From NCBI RefSeq assembly GCF_964355755.1, contig NC_092679.1:24924432-24988431 (forward strand): DNA of 64,000 bases. Direction: 5' to 3'. Under the pieces are notes generated by a model, which saw only the letters and a program-made list of their open reading frames with translations, did not search any database and was not told the DNA's origin. This DNA is from Antedon mediterranea. Its lineage: Eukaryota > Echinodermata > Crinoidea > Comatulida > Antedonidae. Position numbers and translations under genes: made by a program. This document shows positions 14,218 through 26,292 of the stretch, in pieces (position 1 is the first letter of the stretch; each line of letters begins with the position of its first letter).

Positions 14218-15095
14218 AGGACAACTTTACCGAGAACCATATTTTGACAACGTATTAGGTATGTACATATGATTTTACAACAATTGCGAGATTTACGACA
14301 TCGCCGCGCAACCTCGCCCTAGAGCCGGCCGTGTCGATGTCGTCGCCGTAAATTGTTGTGACGTCAGTGTGTGCTTAGCAAAATTTAAGAGAGTAGCTAG
14401 AAACATGACGTATGATGCTTTGGAATCATTCAAACATATCGCACTCAAAACTTTTTTTTGGTGAATAAAGACGATGATGATTGTATTTATTTATTTATTT
14501 CAACAATATTGCACTATGGTTGGTAATCCACCGGCCTAACTCTTGTATTCAAATACGATGGTGACTAAATTATAAAAGTTTATGAAGTTAGGCGTTCATA
14601 AACGGCGGACATAATTTATCAGACCGACTAGATATCTGGTTAGTAGTGTAGCTAGCCTAGGATGCTAGGCATCTATAGGCGCCCTACCTAGTACTAGTGT
14701 TATAAGTTCTTTGGTACTAGTATTAGGCATATCTAGTATTATACCATGGAGTAAATTTTTACTCCATGATTATACCAACATCAGCACAAACCGACGACTC
14801 GTCGCGTCGCGTGTGTCACCATCCACACACCACACACAAAAAGGAGGAGAGGAAAGTTTTGAGTGCGATATGGTTGAGTGATTCCACACGTCATCACATA
14901 CGTCATACTGCTGCCACACACGTAGTCAAGACCAAGGTAGATTTTGCTAAGCACACTAATCTTGACGTCACATTAATTTACGGCGACGGCGGCTGTACGG
15001 CGAGCGTACGTGCGCGGTGATATCGAAAATCTCACAATTGTTCTGAAATCATATAGAATACATTGTCAAAATATGGTTCTCGGTAAAGTTGTCCT
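14218..15095. mobile_element. TTAA-flanked inverted-repeat element (piggyBac-like MITE), copy 1
   Basis: The ends are inverted copies of AGGACAACTTTACCGAGAAC, continuing through CATATTTTGACAA, directly flanked by TTAA at 14214-14217 and 15096-15099. Inner arms are also mirrored (GCTAAGCACAC, GACGTCA, TTTACGGCGACG). No transposase frame is seen. TTAA targets are typical of piggyBac and Kolobok elements, so the superfamily is an inference. Further copies lie at 25530-26120 and from 57511. A 24-bp palindromic insertion sits inside at 14745. Confidence 0.8.
14745..14768. mobile_element. Micro-palindrome insertion 1 (24 bp, 7-bp TSD)
   Basis: Begins CATGGAGTAAA and ends TTTACTCCATG. Exact 7-bp direct repeats ATTATAC flank it (14738-14744 and 14769-14775). 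It lies in the non-coding interior of the TTAA element. Confidence 0.85.
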
Positions 15096-15524
15096 TTAAT
15101 TTTCAACACCATTTATTTGTCCAACAGTAGGGAGTTGGCGGACAGACAAAAAAAACTGAACTCGACTCCTACATTTTACACTTTCAAAATAAAAAATTTG
15201 ACAAAAAAATTTTCCACATTCATGACAGAAATATTAATTATTTCTGCACCCGCGCCCTCTGGCGGTGGTGGTTAGCGCTCTATACGTTGATGATGAGCTG
15301 AGGATCGGACCGTTTGACCCTCATGAATATGCAAATTACCTCTGCTTATGTATATAATTACCTTGAGTGTTTACTTTACTTTCCATCCTTCTTCCGGGTA
15401 CAGAGTACCTGGTACGCGGCATTATTATAATAAGTGGTGTTTTGGCCAATGCACGTTGATTTAGACAGGTAGGTGATATTAGTACTAGTAGGTACCGTGC
15501 TTTAGTTTCAGGTAAGACTAAAGC

Positions 15525-17833
15525 GGCGCTAATGCAGTTTCGTACCCACCCCTTAAAATTACTCAAAATCTTCATCCAACCTACTCACGAGTTGTCTACA
15601 ACACCCTGCAATCATAAAATTGTAAAAAATCGAACATTTTTTATTTCAAACTATTTTTAATCAATTAATACTGAGCACCCTTCGGAAATACATCGCCAGC
15701 TTAGCTTCGCGAAAATCATCGCTAGGCCTGCCGATAAAAGTACGGAGGCCTCATAGGGCATTAACTCTATTAATAGAGTAAACAGTTGCTTTCTATAGAG
15801 GGCGTAGTTATTAATGTTTAATGCACGCACCAAATTAGTCTGGGTTCCAGACGGAGTTTTTATTTGTCTTAATATTAGTTAAAAGATAAATATTTTGGCA
15901 CAGATGGCGTTTCATACGTATACTACTTGATTTTGGATACTCCGTCTGGGGAAACACGCACAAGTCACGTGGTTTGACACCAAGAATTCTTGGTGCATAC
16001 GATTATCCGGTTGACTAGTTTCAGCTGCATGCGATTGGCTACTCACTCGTACACCGTGTAAATATTCATATTTCAGAATTTTAAAGACTCAACAACTAAG
16101 ATGATGCGCATGCGCTATGTTACGTTTAGACAATGTGTACTTGGGTACATTTATGAAAGTTCTGAAGGCTAGAAATTATTTTATATGCCTAGTACTAGTA
16201 GTCTGGTCTGGTAAACATTTGATGGGATCTTTGAAACATGAAAACTCGTCTTGATATATGATAGGCTAGCTTCTCCGCAAATCAAACATTGAATGGATCA
16301 TTTATTACGCGGAGATAATTTTGATTTAATTCCCACCGAGACCCCGTCCTGTTCTGTGTGGTGGTGTAGCCCTGTTGTGTGCCGGTGGTATGTAATGTAA
16401 GCCTACTTCATTGGCGTTTTATTTGGCAGGTCATACACGCGAGTTGAGTAGGACCTACGAAAGAGGCCTAGGCCAAGGACTAAACAATTAATAAACAAAA
16501 CAACTTGGCATTACTATTTTATATTTCAACAGTCTCGATCGTACATTAAGCACTGGTAGGCCTACGTACTCGATCTCTTTCATTTTTAAACAAAATGATC
16601 ATTGGTTGATTCGAAATCCATATTTACATACCGCCCGCCCCATATAGCCAAATACGGTATGATAACCTACGTCATTCTTATCGTATGTTTGCGGTCTGCA
16701 AATCGATTTCTATACGTGTTTCACAAGTCTGTATTTTCAGAAATAAAAACAAATAAATAAAAAAAAAAGATAATATACAGACTTGGGGCAAGTCTAGCAC
16801 CAAATATAATTTTCATTATTTCCGACATTCGTTTCGTATTTTTAATAAAGAAATACTATACAATTGCTGTATTCATCATTGTGGGTGTCATGTTTTTAAT
16901 TTGTTCTTTCATTTTACTAGTATAATTTCACACAGAAAAGAAGATAAATATGGAACTGCTGACTCTTGAAGATATAAGTTTGACCAATTTTCCTCTGTTT
17001 TAGTTTATTTTACATTATGGTTTGTAGGTCAAATAAATAAATGAAATGAATAAAAAGAATTACAGTACTTCATTCCTGAGTTACATTGTTAATGTTATAA
17101 CACAATAATCAAGCTATGACAAATTAATTGTTTTAGTAATGTTATCACTAGCTGTTAGGTCTACTAGAAACGCTAATGGTTTCCCTGTTTTAAGATTTTA
17201 TAGAAGTATATTATTGTTAATTAACATTTTTTATTCACCTATGAAAGACCTCTTCAAATACATGGAAATAGGAAATGCAACAAAAACAGAAAGATATAAT
17301 TTATTGAAATGTAATGTACAGTAATACAATAATTATAATAAAAATGTTTTCCATCAATTAATTACTAGAATTTATTTTACTTCTGCTGACACTGAATACA
17401 TCATTTCATGTCTTCCATTTCTTCTTTTTTATCTTCTTTCCTGTTGTGTTTATTAAAATAAAATCAAATAAAACATTAAATAATGAAGCAACTATTCATT
17501 AACTTAAAATCCGTTTCACGAGGAACATGTAAAAAATATTTTATTATCGCCATAATATGACCATAACAGCGTCCTCTATATATCGATGCCCTATGAGGCC
17601 TCCGTACTTTCATCGGCAGGCCTAGCGCTGATTTTCGCGAAGCTAAGCTGGCGATGGATTTCTGAAGGATGCTCAATTATTAATTGATTAAAAATAGTTA
17701 TAAATAAGAAATTATCGATATTTTAACATTTTATGCTTGCTGAATGTTGTAGACAACTCGTGAGTAGGTTAGATGAAGTATTGAAACCATTTCGAGTAAT
17801 TTTAAGGGGTGGGTACGAAACTGCATTAGCGCC
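15525..17833. mobile_element. 2.3-kb inverted-repeat element with 8-bp TSD (GGCGCTA family)
   Basis: Terminal arms of about 210-240 bp are inverted copies. The outer ends are GGCGCTAATGCAGTTTCG, and the arms continue through GGTGGG, TTTTAAGGGG-type and CGCGAAGCTAAGCTGGCGAT sequence. A perfect 8-bp direct repeat ACTAAAGC flanks it (15517-15524 and 17834-17841). The interior has no transposase frame and carries another repeat (15834-16345). The 8-bp duplication suggests hAT or a similar superfamily. A second member with the same ends is at 19995-20752. Confidence 0.8.
15834..16345 (+). repeat. Dispersed repeat, copy 1 (pair of 27134-27575)
   Basis: About 400 shared bases, beginning TTAGTCTGGG, with internal inverted CCAGACGGAGT / ACTCCGTCTGG, GTCACGTGGTTTGACAC and ACTCAACAACTAAGATG, and ending near TTAATTCCCACC. 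The second copy is in the same orientation. This copy has about 110 extra bases near 16190-16290, and at 16287-16311 it shows the empty site for the micro-palindrome of the second copy. Confidence 0.8.
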
Positions 17834-18411
17834 ACTAAAGCCTAGGTAGGCCTATTATTTTTTTATTTTTTTTGCCCAGACAACATATAATATTTTCTAG
17901 GCTAATAAGGCCTCTCACTCCTAGACCTAGCAGTTACAAGTAATTTCGGTCGCGTTTACAGTTATTTGCGGTCGCGTTTTAAGTCGATCGCGTATATGGC
18001 ATGCCGATGTACGTACCTACTATGTATATTTATGCGCGACATGATTGGTACAAATGGTAGATACTAAAAAAATCTTTTGTTTTGTGCAACTAAACCACAC
18101 AATAGGCTTCCATTGATGCAACAAGGGACGGATAAATTAAATTCATCATGAATGCGATATGTTGGTGTACCCAAGGGCCAATATATCATTATTAATGTTG
18201 TGGAAAAAATATAAAATAAATATTCACTAGGGCCTATACCATATTCGAATAAACGCCCTGATGTGAATAAACGCTGTAATTTTAAAAACATGCAAAACTT
18301 ACACATATCCAAAATTTCCTCCCTGATGAAATGCTGCTTCACAGTATAGTTAAAATACAATTAAGATTTTAAAATCCATATTAAAATATGTTTTTTTTTT
18401 GCAGATAAAAA

Positions 18412-21400
18412 ATGGCATTTTATCCGACAGCAGGTCAGCAGTTCCCTATTGTGAACCCGGTAAAAAATGATTTTTTTTTCAATTTCTGCACTTATCTTTA
18501 TTTACTTTATTCATTTTATTCATTTGATATATATGTCAACAAAACATGGGAAGCAACAAGAATCATAGTTTGTGGCAATTACCATAATATATTGTCATTT
18601 TTACATTTTACTATTCTATGAAGACCTACTGTCTACAAATATGGTCTAGACATACAGACCTTTCCAAAATCAAAACGTTTTTAAAGGTTCTGTGTTTGCA
18701 GGCAGGGTTATGTTGATATAAAAATAACAATTTGAAAAACGCCATTACACAGTACATAAAAAGTCAATAGTGGGATTGTTAGTTTAAGCATTTTGGAAAA
18801 TGAAGGAAAATGTGTTTAAAAACATGTGCAAAATATTGTAAAATCAGTGCTTAACCACGATTGATTACATTACAACCAAATACTACACATTAATGGCAAA
18901 TATTATATTTCATAAATTTCCCTGATTAACACACTTGAAAATGCTTACTTGAAAATAAATATTTCAAAGAATTGCTGATTTATGTAGAGCCTTTGAATAT
19001 TTAATCCCATTCCCTGCAATGTGTACACTAGTATTTATCATTTTATAGCCTGTTCCATATATTGGCAACATTCAAGGACAAATGGTTCCCAACAAAATGA
19101 TATTCATCCAAGGAGTTGTACCTCATGGAGCAGATAGGTAGGTACACTGTATTTCTTTTATTGTTTATTATCACGTAATATTTGGGCATTTTCAGCTCAC
19201 CATGTAGCTGTAATTTACTGGTTTTACCATCAACTCCAAACTAAAATAAGAACACTTTTAATGTGCATCCAGTTCATATTGGTCTATTAAAGACAATTTG
19301 TGATGTTTTGTAATAATACGTACAGATACGAATTTTGAAATTGAAATAGTAGATCTAAATTTTTTAGTGCCTCAAAACATGGTATAAGTATACCACATAT
19401 ACCATCATTATTCTGTAATAACCCATTCGAATAAAGGTTTTACTTTTATTTGATAGATTTCATATAAACTTGCAGTGTGGTACAAGTACCAGTCCACGTG
19501 CAGATATTGCCATGCATTTTAACCCAAGATTTCAAGCCCAAAAAGTTGTGCGTAACTCCTTAGTTCGCCAAGGCTGGGGCAAGGAAGAAAATCATGGAAG
19601 CTATTTTCCATTTGCTCATGGACAACACTTTCAAGTTATTATCTTATGTGAGCCACACCAATTTAAGGTAATGTATCTTTATACAGTAGTATATCGTATA
19701 GATATTCAGGGCTCGATTTATCTTTTTCATGTTGCTAGCCCACTGGGCTAGTTCACTGTAGATTTCACTAGCCCATACATTATTTTACTAGCCCACTCTT
19801 ATTATCGCACCGTGATAGCAGGGCCGCCATATAAATGAATTCAGGCATTTTGTACAATAGAGGGCGCACTAATCTAAACGCTCGAGAATTGCTACACATT
19901 TACATACAAACTGTATTAAACTATTATTGCATGAAAAATTACACAAAATTGTATTTCTTTATTGTTCACATCCCGGTTCACATAAAAATTAACTGGCGCT
20001 ACTGCAGTTTCACACCACACCGTTATATCTTCGATTTCTCACCTAAATTTTTCTTTTTCACACTCACAACATAATATTATGTAACATGTTTATACGATTC
20101 GACCACTTACGAAGTAATTTTTTTTAAATAACAATACTTTTCAAAACATTTTAAACAATACTGAACTCGATGTCAACACACTGCGAAATGTTCGCCATCT
20201 TATATTTATCACTTAATTGCCAGAATGTATGCTTCATTTTCCCCAAAAAATGTAGAAACTATAGAGGCCAGTGTAATAAAATCCGATTACACATATATAG
20301 GCCTAGGCCTATTTAGTTTTGAAAGGCAAGAAATATTTTCAGCTGGCGAAAGAGAGGTTTAATTAATATTTCATTATTAATATTAGTATTATTATTCATG
20401 TTAATAGGTCCTATCAATGTTTTATGTAGACTCATATCGTCGCCGTTTTGATATGTACAGTGAGCTAGCTGGTTCTTTATAAAAACCACTCTTTGCAGTT
20501 TAAAAATAAAAACAGAAAATAAAACATGCATTGATTTATGGCAATTTTCTGATTCTAAAATGGCCACAGTTCGATCGAGGAAATAGAGCTGTTTTGAAAG
20601 GCATTTTTTATTGTGATAAAGGTAAATATAACGGTGGCTAAATCATGGAAACATGTTACATAATGGCCCAAAATTGTATGATGTGGGTGTGAGAAAAAAA
20701 TTAAGCGATAAATCGAAGATTTAACAGTGTGGTGCGAAACTGCAGTAGCGCCAATTAACTTTGCGTTGCGACGCATAGTCTATTTCATGCTCAACATATT
20801 CACAGAATCGATTTATTGAGGTCTTTTTGTTGTTGGGCTTCAACCTAGCCAAGAAAACTAATTAGATTCTGTCTACCTTAGGCTAGAGGCCTAGGCCTAG
20901 AGCCTATTATTTTAGTACTACTAAAATAATAGGCTCTAGGGAGTATTAGTAGGGTAGCTAGGATAGACCTACCTACTAGATCGCATTGGAGCACCTGGCC
21001 TACTGTACCAAAATGGTACTATAGGCCTAGCTAGGCCTAGGTAGTATCTAGCTAGGCCTAGCTGCTGCTGAGCAGCCATCACGATGCCAAACGATGGCTT
21101 TTGATTCTATCTAGGCCTCCTACGCATATTATAAAATATGGCCTCCATGGCCTACCTACGGGATATGACCGATTGGGCCGCCGACAAGTTGAGCCGCCGG
21201 TGATTTCTATCAGGTTTCTATGAAACGCCCAGTGCATGCGTCTTTTACGACATTTCGCGTAGTGATTAGGATGGTGTCCTAGTACATAAGTTCATGGTCT
21301 TGGTTTATTGTGTCATGAAAATAAATAATATATAGGCTTAATTACATATTACAATTAACAACACAGCAAAGGAAAGTAGTAATATTTAATTGTTTTTAAT

Positions 21401-24224
21401 CTTTCGAGGAAAAAATTCAGTGCACTCATAATTGTTCTCGCGTGTAGGCCTACCACGTAAAGTCACGTTGTCTCTCAGGACTAATTAATGGGGTATTAAC
21501 ATTCTTCGAATGAGGTTAAATAAATATTATTTTTTATTTACTAATCTTTTAATATCATATTTTATTGAATTTTACAATGTTAATACACAAAATATTTTAC
21601 TAAAAAACGTGATTTTATGTAATTATTTTACCGAAAAATGGAGTAGGCCTAGTTCATACAACTGCCGACTGAGAGGCAACATGTTTACGTCATTTTTGGC
21701 TAAAAACGATCACTTTCGGTGATGTTTTTTAATATTTTGGAATCTACAAGCCAGATTTTCATAATTATTAATTATAATATTTAATAATATATATACTAAA
21801 AACCATGATATATACATGGAGCTATAATTATAATCTAATTTTATAGCTCCATGATATATAAACTTTTGAATGTACATCGTTATCTCTAATATAAATAGAA
21901 CGAGCACCGGCGAAAGTTAGCATTTGGCGTTCCATAGAAAATAACGTTTTTCTGGCGGCGGCTCAACTTGTCGGCGGCTCAACTTGGCCTAATCCCTACC
22001 TACAGGGATAGAGCCAGCCACCCGGCCCTACAAAATATCCCTAGCTTTGATCTGTGATGACAACCAGGCCTGATGACAAGACTAGACAAATTATTTTTAA
22101 CATTGGCAAAATTCTACTACATTTGGCCAATCACAGTTCGTTATTTATGGTCATATTTTTGTGACATGTTTGACCTGATAATGAAGCTCCGCCTACTTCA
22201 CAATAACCTGGGTGACAAAAACATAAATGGCCAATCATAATTCGGGAAATTTGTTTGATTATGAGAGGCTCCGCCTACATCATCACTTGTTATGGCCACA
22301 GCAGCAGCGCGCCAGTGGTTTTTTTTTTATGATGTTGCCAAGACATATATGTCTTTTATGCTGGAGTTATTTTTATGAGGTCATTTCGTCCCAATTTCGA
22401 GTTCCCACAACCTACTAGCCATCCGGGCTTAAAGGAAGATACTTTAGGTAGCCCGGAGCTGTTTTTACTAGCCATTGTACGCCGGGCTAGCACTAAATCG
22501 AGCCCTGATATTGTTAGCTGCTTTTTATTACAGTATATGTATCTATCAATTTTGGAGAAGAAACATAAAGCCCATACTAAAATTCATCCACATTAGTAGT
22601 GGATTTATACCTACATGATTGTGTAGGTGGTACTGAATAAAATAGTATTATGCTATGTCATGATAACTATTAATTGAAATAATCTAATACTGGTATTATA
22701 TAAAAGTTAGTGTATGATTTTCAGGTTGCAGTGAATGGACAGCATTTTGTTGAATACAAACACAGAATTGAACAACTAAACCGTATCAATACACTTGCTG
22801 TTGATGGCAAAGTACAGCTTTATTCAATCAGATACAGTGGTGGTGAGCCGCAGGTAAGCATACAAATGTTTATCACTATGTTTACATATCAAACTTGCTT
22901 TATTGTGATAAGCAACTATATAAAGAAGCCAAAGTAAACAGTTTCAATTTTAATCAAGCAAACTAATGTATCTGTGTTTTTTTAGGTTGCAGGAGGACCA
23001 ATTTTTAATCCTGTAAGTTTCTCAAAAATATTGATAAGTAATTCATATGTAATGATGATAATTTATATAATAATAACTCATCAGGGAAGAAGGCATCATA
23101 GATTAAAGTATGTTTTGCAATATACACTACACTAAGGAATAACCTATAGTGCTATCGTACATGGCATACAACTCCACCAGATTAGTGTATGATTTTGACC
23201 CATGTACCTACATTTTCGAATCTCATCCAACGATTCTTCTTCAGCCCTAATAGGCTACCTTAATGCTTTTAATTATACATTATATAGCTACTACATTAAT
23301 ACTTGCCTGTATTTTAATTTTGTACCTTCTTTCCTCTACTAGCCGGTACCATTTACTGGAGGTATCCAAGGAGCAATGACACCAGGTCGCCTTGTGTTTG
23401 TTTCTGGCATTGTGAAACCTGGTGCAGATAGGTTAGTTATAGCATTCTGGAAAACTGAAAATAACTTTTAAATCTGAAATATTGTGTCTACTTTGATCAA
23501 ATCAATAAAAAAAATTAGATGCCTATTTAAACTTCATATTCGTAACAAATCAGACACATAGGACCTTTTAAAGCCTAGAATTCTAAGGCTTTGTATGAAT
23601 TTGTCAAAGCCGAAATGCAGATTAAAGCTACAGTTCCACAAAAAATATCACTGAAGATGCCATTTCAATTTGAGTAACAATTATTAAAATATTTAAATTA
23701 AATGTGTTTTATTTATTAGGTTCCATATAAACTTGCAGTGTGGTCCAGAGGGTAGAGGCCCTCGTCCAAATATTGCTCTTCATTTCAACCCTCGTTTTAA
23801 AGCTCGTACAATTGTTGTCAATGCCCTTTCAAACCAGAAGTGGGGAGGAGAAGAAAAACATGCTCAATTCTTTCCATTTATTGAAAATGGATTCTTTGAG
23901 GTATTTCTTTATTTATGTTTTAAGTTAGAGTTTTATAGTATTTCTATTTATTCTATTCATCCATTGCAATTTTGGCTGTGACACTTTTAGTAAAGGGAAG
24001 TTATTTCTGTTTGTTTTATTTATGTTTTTGTTATGCTCCTCATTTAGTATAATGTAATAAGAGTTTAATTTTTTTAGGTGATCATCTTATGCCAGAATGA
24101 TGCTTTTCGTGTAGCTGTGAATGGTCAGCATCTCTTGGAATTTAAGCATAGAATTCCATTCCACACTGTGAACACTTTGATGGTAGCTGGAGCTGTTACT
24201 GTCACTCAAATCAGATTCCAGTAA
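18412..24224 (+). CDS. Tandem-repeat galectin, two carbohydrate-recognition domains
   Basis: Eight coding exons join in frame at GT-AG sites: 18412-18459, 19049-19137, 19457-19667, 22725-22853, 22986-23012, 23343-23431, 23720-23900 and 24078-24224. They give 306 residues, close to galectin-4/8/9 length. Galectins bind beta-galactosides and leave the cell without a signal peptide; none is seen here. CRD1 (about 15-155) has HFNPR (66-70), N79, W86 and E89. CRD2 (about 168-306) has HFNPR (219-223), N232, W239 and E242. The usual sugar-contacting arginine after the W-G-x-E motif is Asn91 in CRD1 and Lys244 in CRD2, so specificity may differ. The linker is one tiny exon (22986-23012). The acceptor just before the ATG implies an upstream non-coding exon. 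The domains share intron phases, consistent with internal duplication. Confidence 0.95.
19995..20752. mobile_element. 758-bp GGCGCTA-family element with 8-bp TSD
   Basis: The ends are inverted copies of GGCGCTACTGCAGTTTC, continuing through CACCACAC, ATCTTCGATTT and TATGTAACATGTTT. Perfect 8-bp repeats AATTAACT flank it (19987-19994 and 20753-20760). It shares its terminal motif with 15525-17833. Non-coding. Confidence 0.8.
20897..20939. repeat. Near-perfect hairpin, about 20-bp stem
   Basis: GAGCCTATTATTTTAGTA is followed, after one base, by its reverse complement, set in AGGCCTAG-rich DNA. It lacks the CA...TG ends and the 7-bp repeat of the micro-palindromes. With almost no loop it is unlikely to be a microRNA precursor. 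Confidence 0.7.
21160..21995. mobile_element. 836-bp inverted-repeat element with 8-bp TSD
   Basis: GCCGCCGACAAGTTGAGCC near the left end (21177-21200) is mirrored near the right end (21953-21990), where the GGCTCAACTTG unit occurs twice. Perfect 8-bp repeats CTACCTAC flank it (21152-21159 and 21996-22003). It carries a micro-palindrome at 21815 and no gene. Confidence 0.75.
21815..21853. mobile_element. Micro-palindrome insertion 2 (39 bp, 7-bp TSD)
   Basis: Starts CATGGAGCTATAA and ends TTATAGCTCCATG, with a short AT-rich loop. Flanked by exact ATATATA repeats (21808-21814 and 21854-21860). The duplication is low in complexity, so alone it is weaker evidence than the other six. Confidence 0.75.
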
Positions 24225-25044
24225 TTTGGCAGAAAAAACTGCACATTATTTTAGAGTATTCTTGATTTTTGTAGCTTTAAAGCAGCATATGTTAATATAG
24301 TGATAGTTTTATAATTAGAGTGCAACTCTATAATGTTGATTTTTATGTGATTATAATTTTTAAAATGTAATTTTATGAAGATATATATTGTTATTGTATA
24401 TTCAAATTCTCTTTATTACCTGTATAATACATATAACAACTAAATACTAACAACCTACATATCAACAAAAGCAATTGAAAGAATTGTAGACAGGTTTAAT
24501 TTTTCATTCCATATGTTCCATTCCAATCATTTTGATTTTTTTTAAATATTTGATACATTTTATAAAACAAAAAATAACCAAGCAATCAATTATTGTTTAG
24601 TTAAACTTGTAATACTATGGAGTAGATAATAATTTTTAAGAATAATGTGGCATTACATATTATTACTAAGGCCTAGGAATGTTGTTCGGCTGTGCTGTTG
24701 ACATAATTCAAAGTAGGTGTGTTATAAAACAAATAATTTCATGAGGTGAAAGATGAAATGTCATATTATGTTTTCACTTGGCTTTGTACCTCAGGAAAAT
24801 ATATTTTGTTTTGCATTCATGAAGTTATTTGCCCTATTGCACTCATAAACATTAATTATTTGTATACTAGACTAAATAGTAATTTGTATAACTTTACTAA
24901 TAATAGTCTGATCATGGTATGTTTGAATAAATAAATGAGTACAGTACACAGAATTCTATAGATTGGAACAAAGCTATGGTCTTATTTATAAGGAGAGGTT
25001 TTTTAACCTTAATCAAGAACTCTCTGTTATATATATATATACAA
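24225..25044. other. Galectin 3' UTR and flank
   Basis: AT-rich sequence after the galectin stop, with an AATAAATAAA cluster near 24926 that could serve polyadenylation. No other feature seen. Confidence 0.5.
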
Positions 25045-25340
25045 TTATGATTTTAAGCCTGATTTAGGGATTTCCATGGTTATAAGCTTGTGGGAATTTA
25101 CATGATTTAAGCCTGATTTAAGGATTTCCATAGTTATAAGCTTGTGGGAATTTACATGATTTAAGCCTGATTTAGGGATTTCCATGGTTATAAGCTTGTG
25201 GGAATTTACATGATTTAAGCCTGATTTAGGGATTTCCATGGTTATAAGCTTGTGGGAATTTAAATGATTTAAGCCTGATTTAGAGATTTCCATGGTTATA
25301 AGCTTCTGGGAATTTACATGATTTAAGCCTTTGGGAATTT
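25045..25340. repeat. 54-bp tandem repeat, about five copies
   Basis: Unit of about 54 bp containing TTTAAGCCTGATTTAGGG, TTTCCATGGTTATAAGC and GTGGGAATTTACA. Because 54 is a multiple of three, it leaves an open minus-strand frame that is not a gene. Confidence 0.9.
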
Positions 25341-25529
25341 CCAAAGTTTAATTTGTTCTTTTCTCTTGATATTTCTTTCAACTTCCATTAAAAAAAACTT
25401 TCTTTGCTTTATGGAAACTTGTCACTAACAATTACACCCCAACCTGCATTCATAATAAATATAGTGCAAAGTGTTTCCTCAAAATACCAGTTTAAACATT
25501 TTGGTAAATATATGCCTAATACAGGTCAA

Positions 25530-26120
25530 ATTAGCAATTGATGTGACGGTAGCTATATCTTGTATGTTAAAAACGGTTCTAGGACACCTACCCCCTAGAC
25601 AGTTAACCCCGGATGTTTACCACCCGGACAACTACCCCCTTAGGACAACTACCCGGACAATACAGGGGGAGTATTGTGTCAGAGGTAGTTGTCCGCGGAG
25701 TAATTACCCGGGGGAAGGGGGGTAATTGTCCGGGGGTGATTGTTCCTAGGGGTAATTGTTCCTAGGGGTAGTTGTCCTAAGGGGGTTGTTGTCCTAAGGG
25801 GGTTGTTGTCCTAAGGGGGTTGTTGTCCTAAGTGGGTTGTTGTCCTAAGTGGGTAGTTGTCCGGGGATATTTGTCCTAAAGGGTTAGTTGTCCTAAGGGG
25901 GTAGTTGTCCAGGTGGTGGTTGTCCGGGGGTAAATGTCCAGGGGGTGAATATCCGGATACGGTTAAAAACTAATGAGGTAGACTTTGCCATGCACTTGTG
26001 ACGTCACAGCAATTTACGGCGACGGCAGTACGGCGAGCACGTGTCGTGTTGCGATATCCTAAATCTCGCGATTGTTCTGAAATCATACATCCCTAATTAA
26101 TAAGTGGTTAAAATATGTTG
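25530..26120. mobile_element. TTAA-type element, copy 2, interrupted
   Basis: Interior matches copy 1 and copy 3 (TTGTATGTTAA, GTGACGTCACAGCAATTTAC, GGCGACGG, GTTCTGAAATCATA), and it ends near CCT-TTAA at about 26117. The left terminus is not recognisable. A GC-rich tandem insertion (25575-25961) splits it. Confidence 0.6.
25575..25961. mobile_element. GC-rich tandem insertion with 9-bp TSD
   Basis: An array of short units (GTAGTTGTCCTAAGGGGG and variants) that opens in the opposite orientation (CCCCCTTAGGACAACTACC), so its two parts can pair. Exact 9-bp repeats GTTAAAAAC flank it (25566-25574 and 25962-25970), and the related copy near 57680 lacks the insertion. Confidence 0.65.
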
Positions 26121-26292
26121 GCCTTTAAATATTAGATTAGATTATTTTTGGGGCCCAAAACCACCATCGAATTTTTCAACGTGGTGGCGCCCTTTCCAAG
26201 GGTGTCACGAAACCTAAGACCATGAAAGCGAAGACCCCCTAAGACCACGAAAGCTAAGACCCAAGACCTAAGATTACAAATATTTATCTTTC

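Larger units (their letters stand above)
19707..22507. mobile_element. Inverted-repeat element filling galectin intron 3 (hAT-like ends)
   Basis: The ends are CAGGGCTCGATTTA (left) and TAAATCGAGCCCTG (right). Subterminal regions repeat the words CTAGCCCA / GGGCTAG. The direct repeat GATATT borders the ends (19701-19706 and 22507-22512), shorter than the 8 bp expected of hAT. Two further elements (19995-20752 and 21160-21995) are nested inside. No transposase frame is visible. Confidence 0.65.

Noticed and set aside
20897-20939. Perfect hairpin considered as a microRNA precursor
   Set aside because: The loop is one base and the stem fully paired, which is unsuitable for Drosha/Dicer processing. 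It is treated as a structural palindrome.
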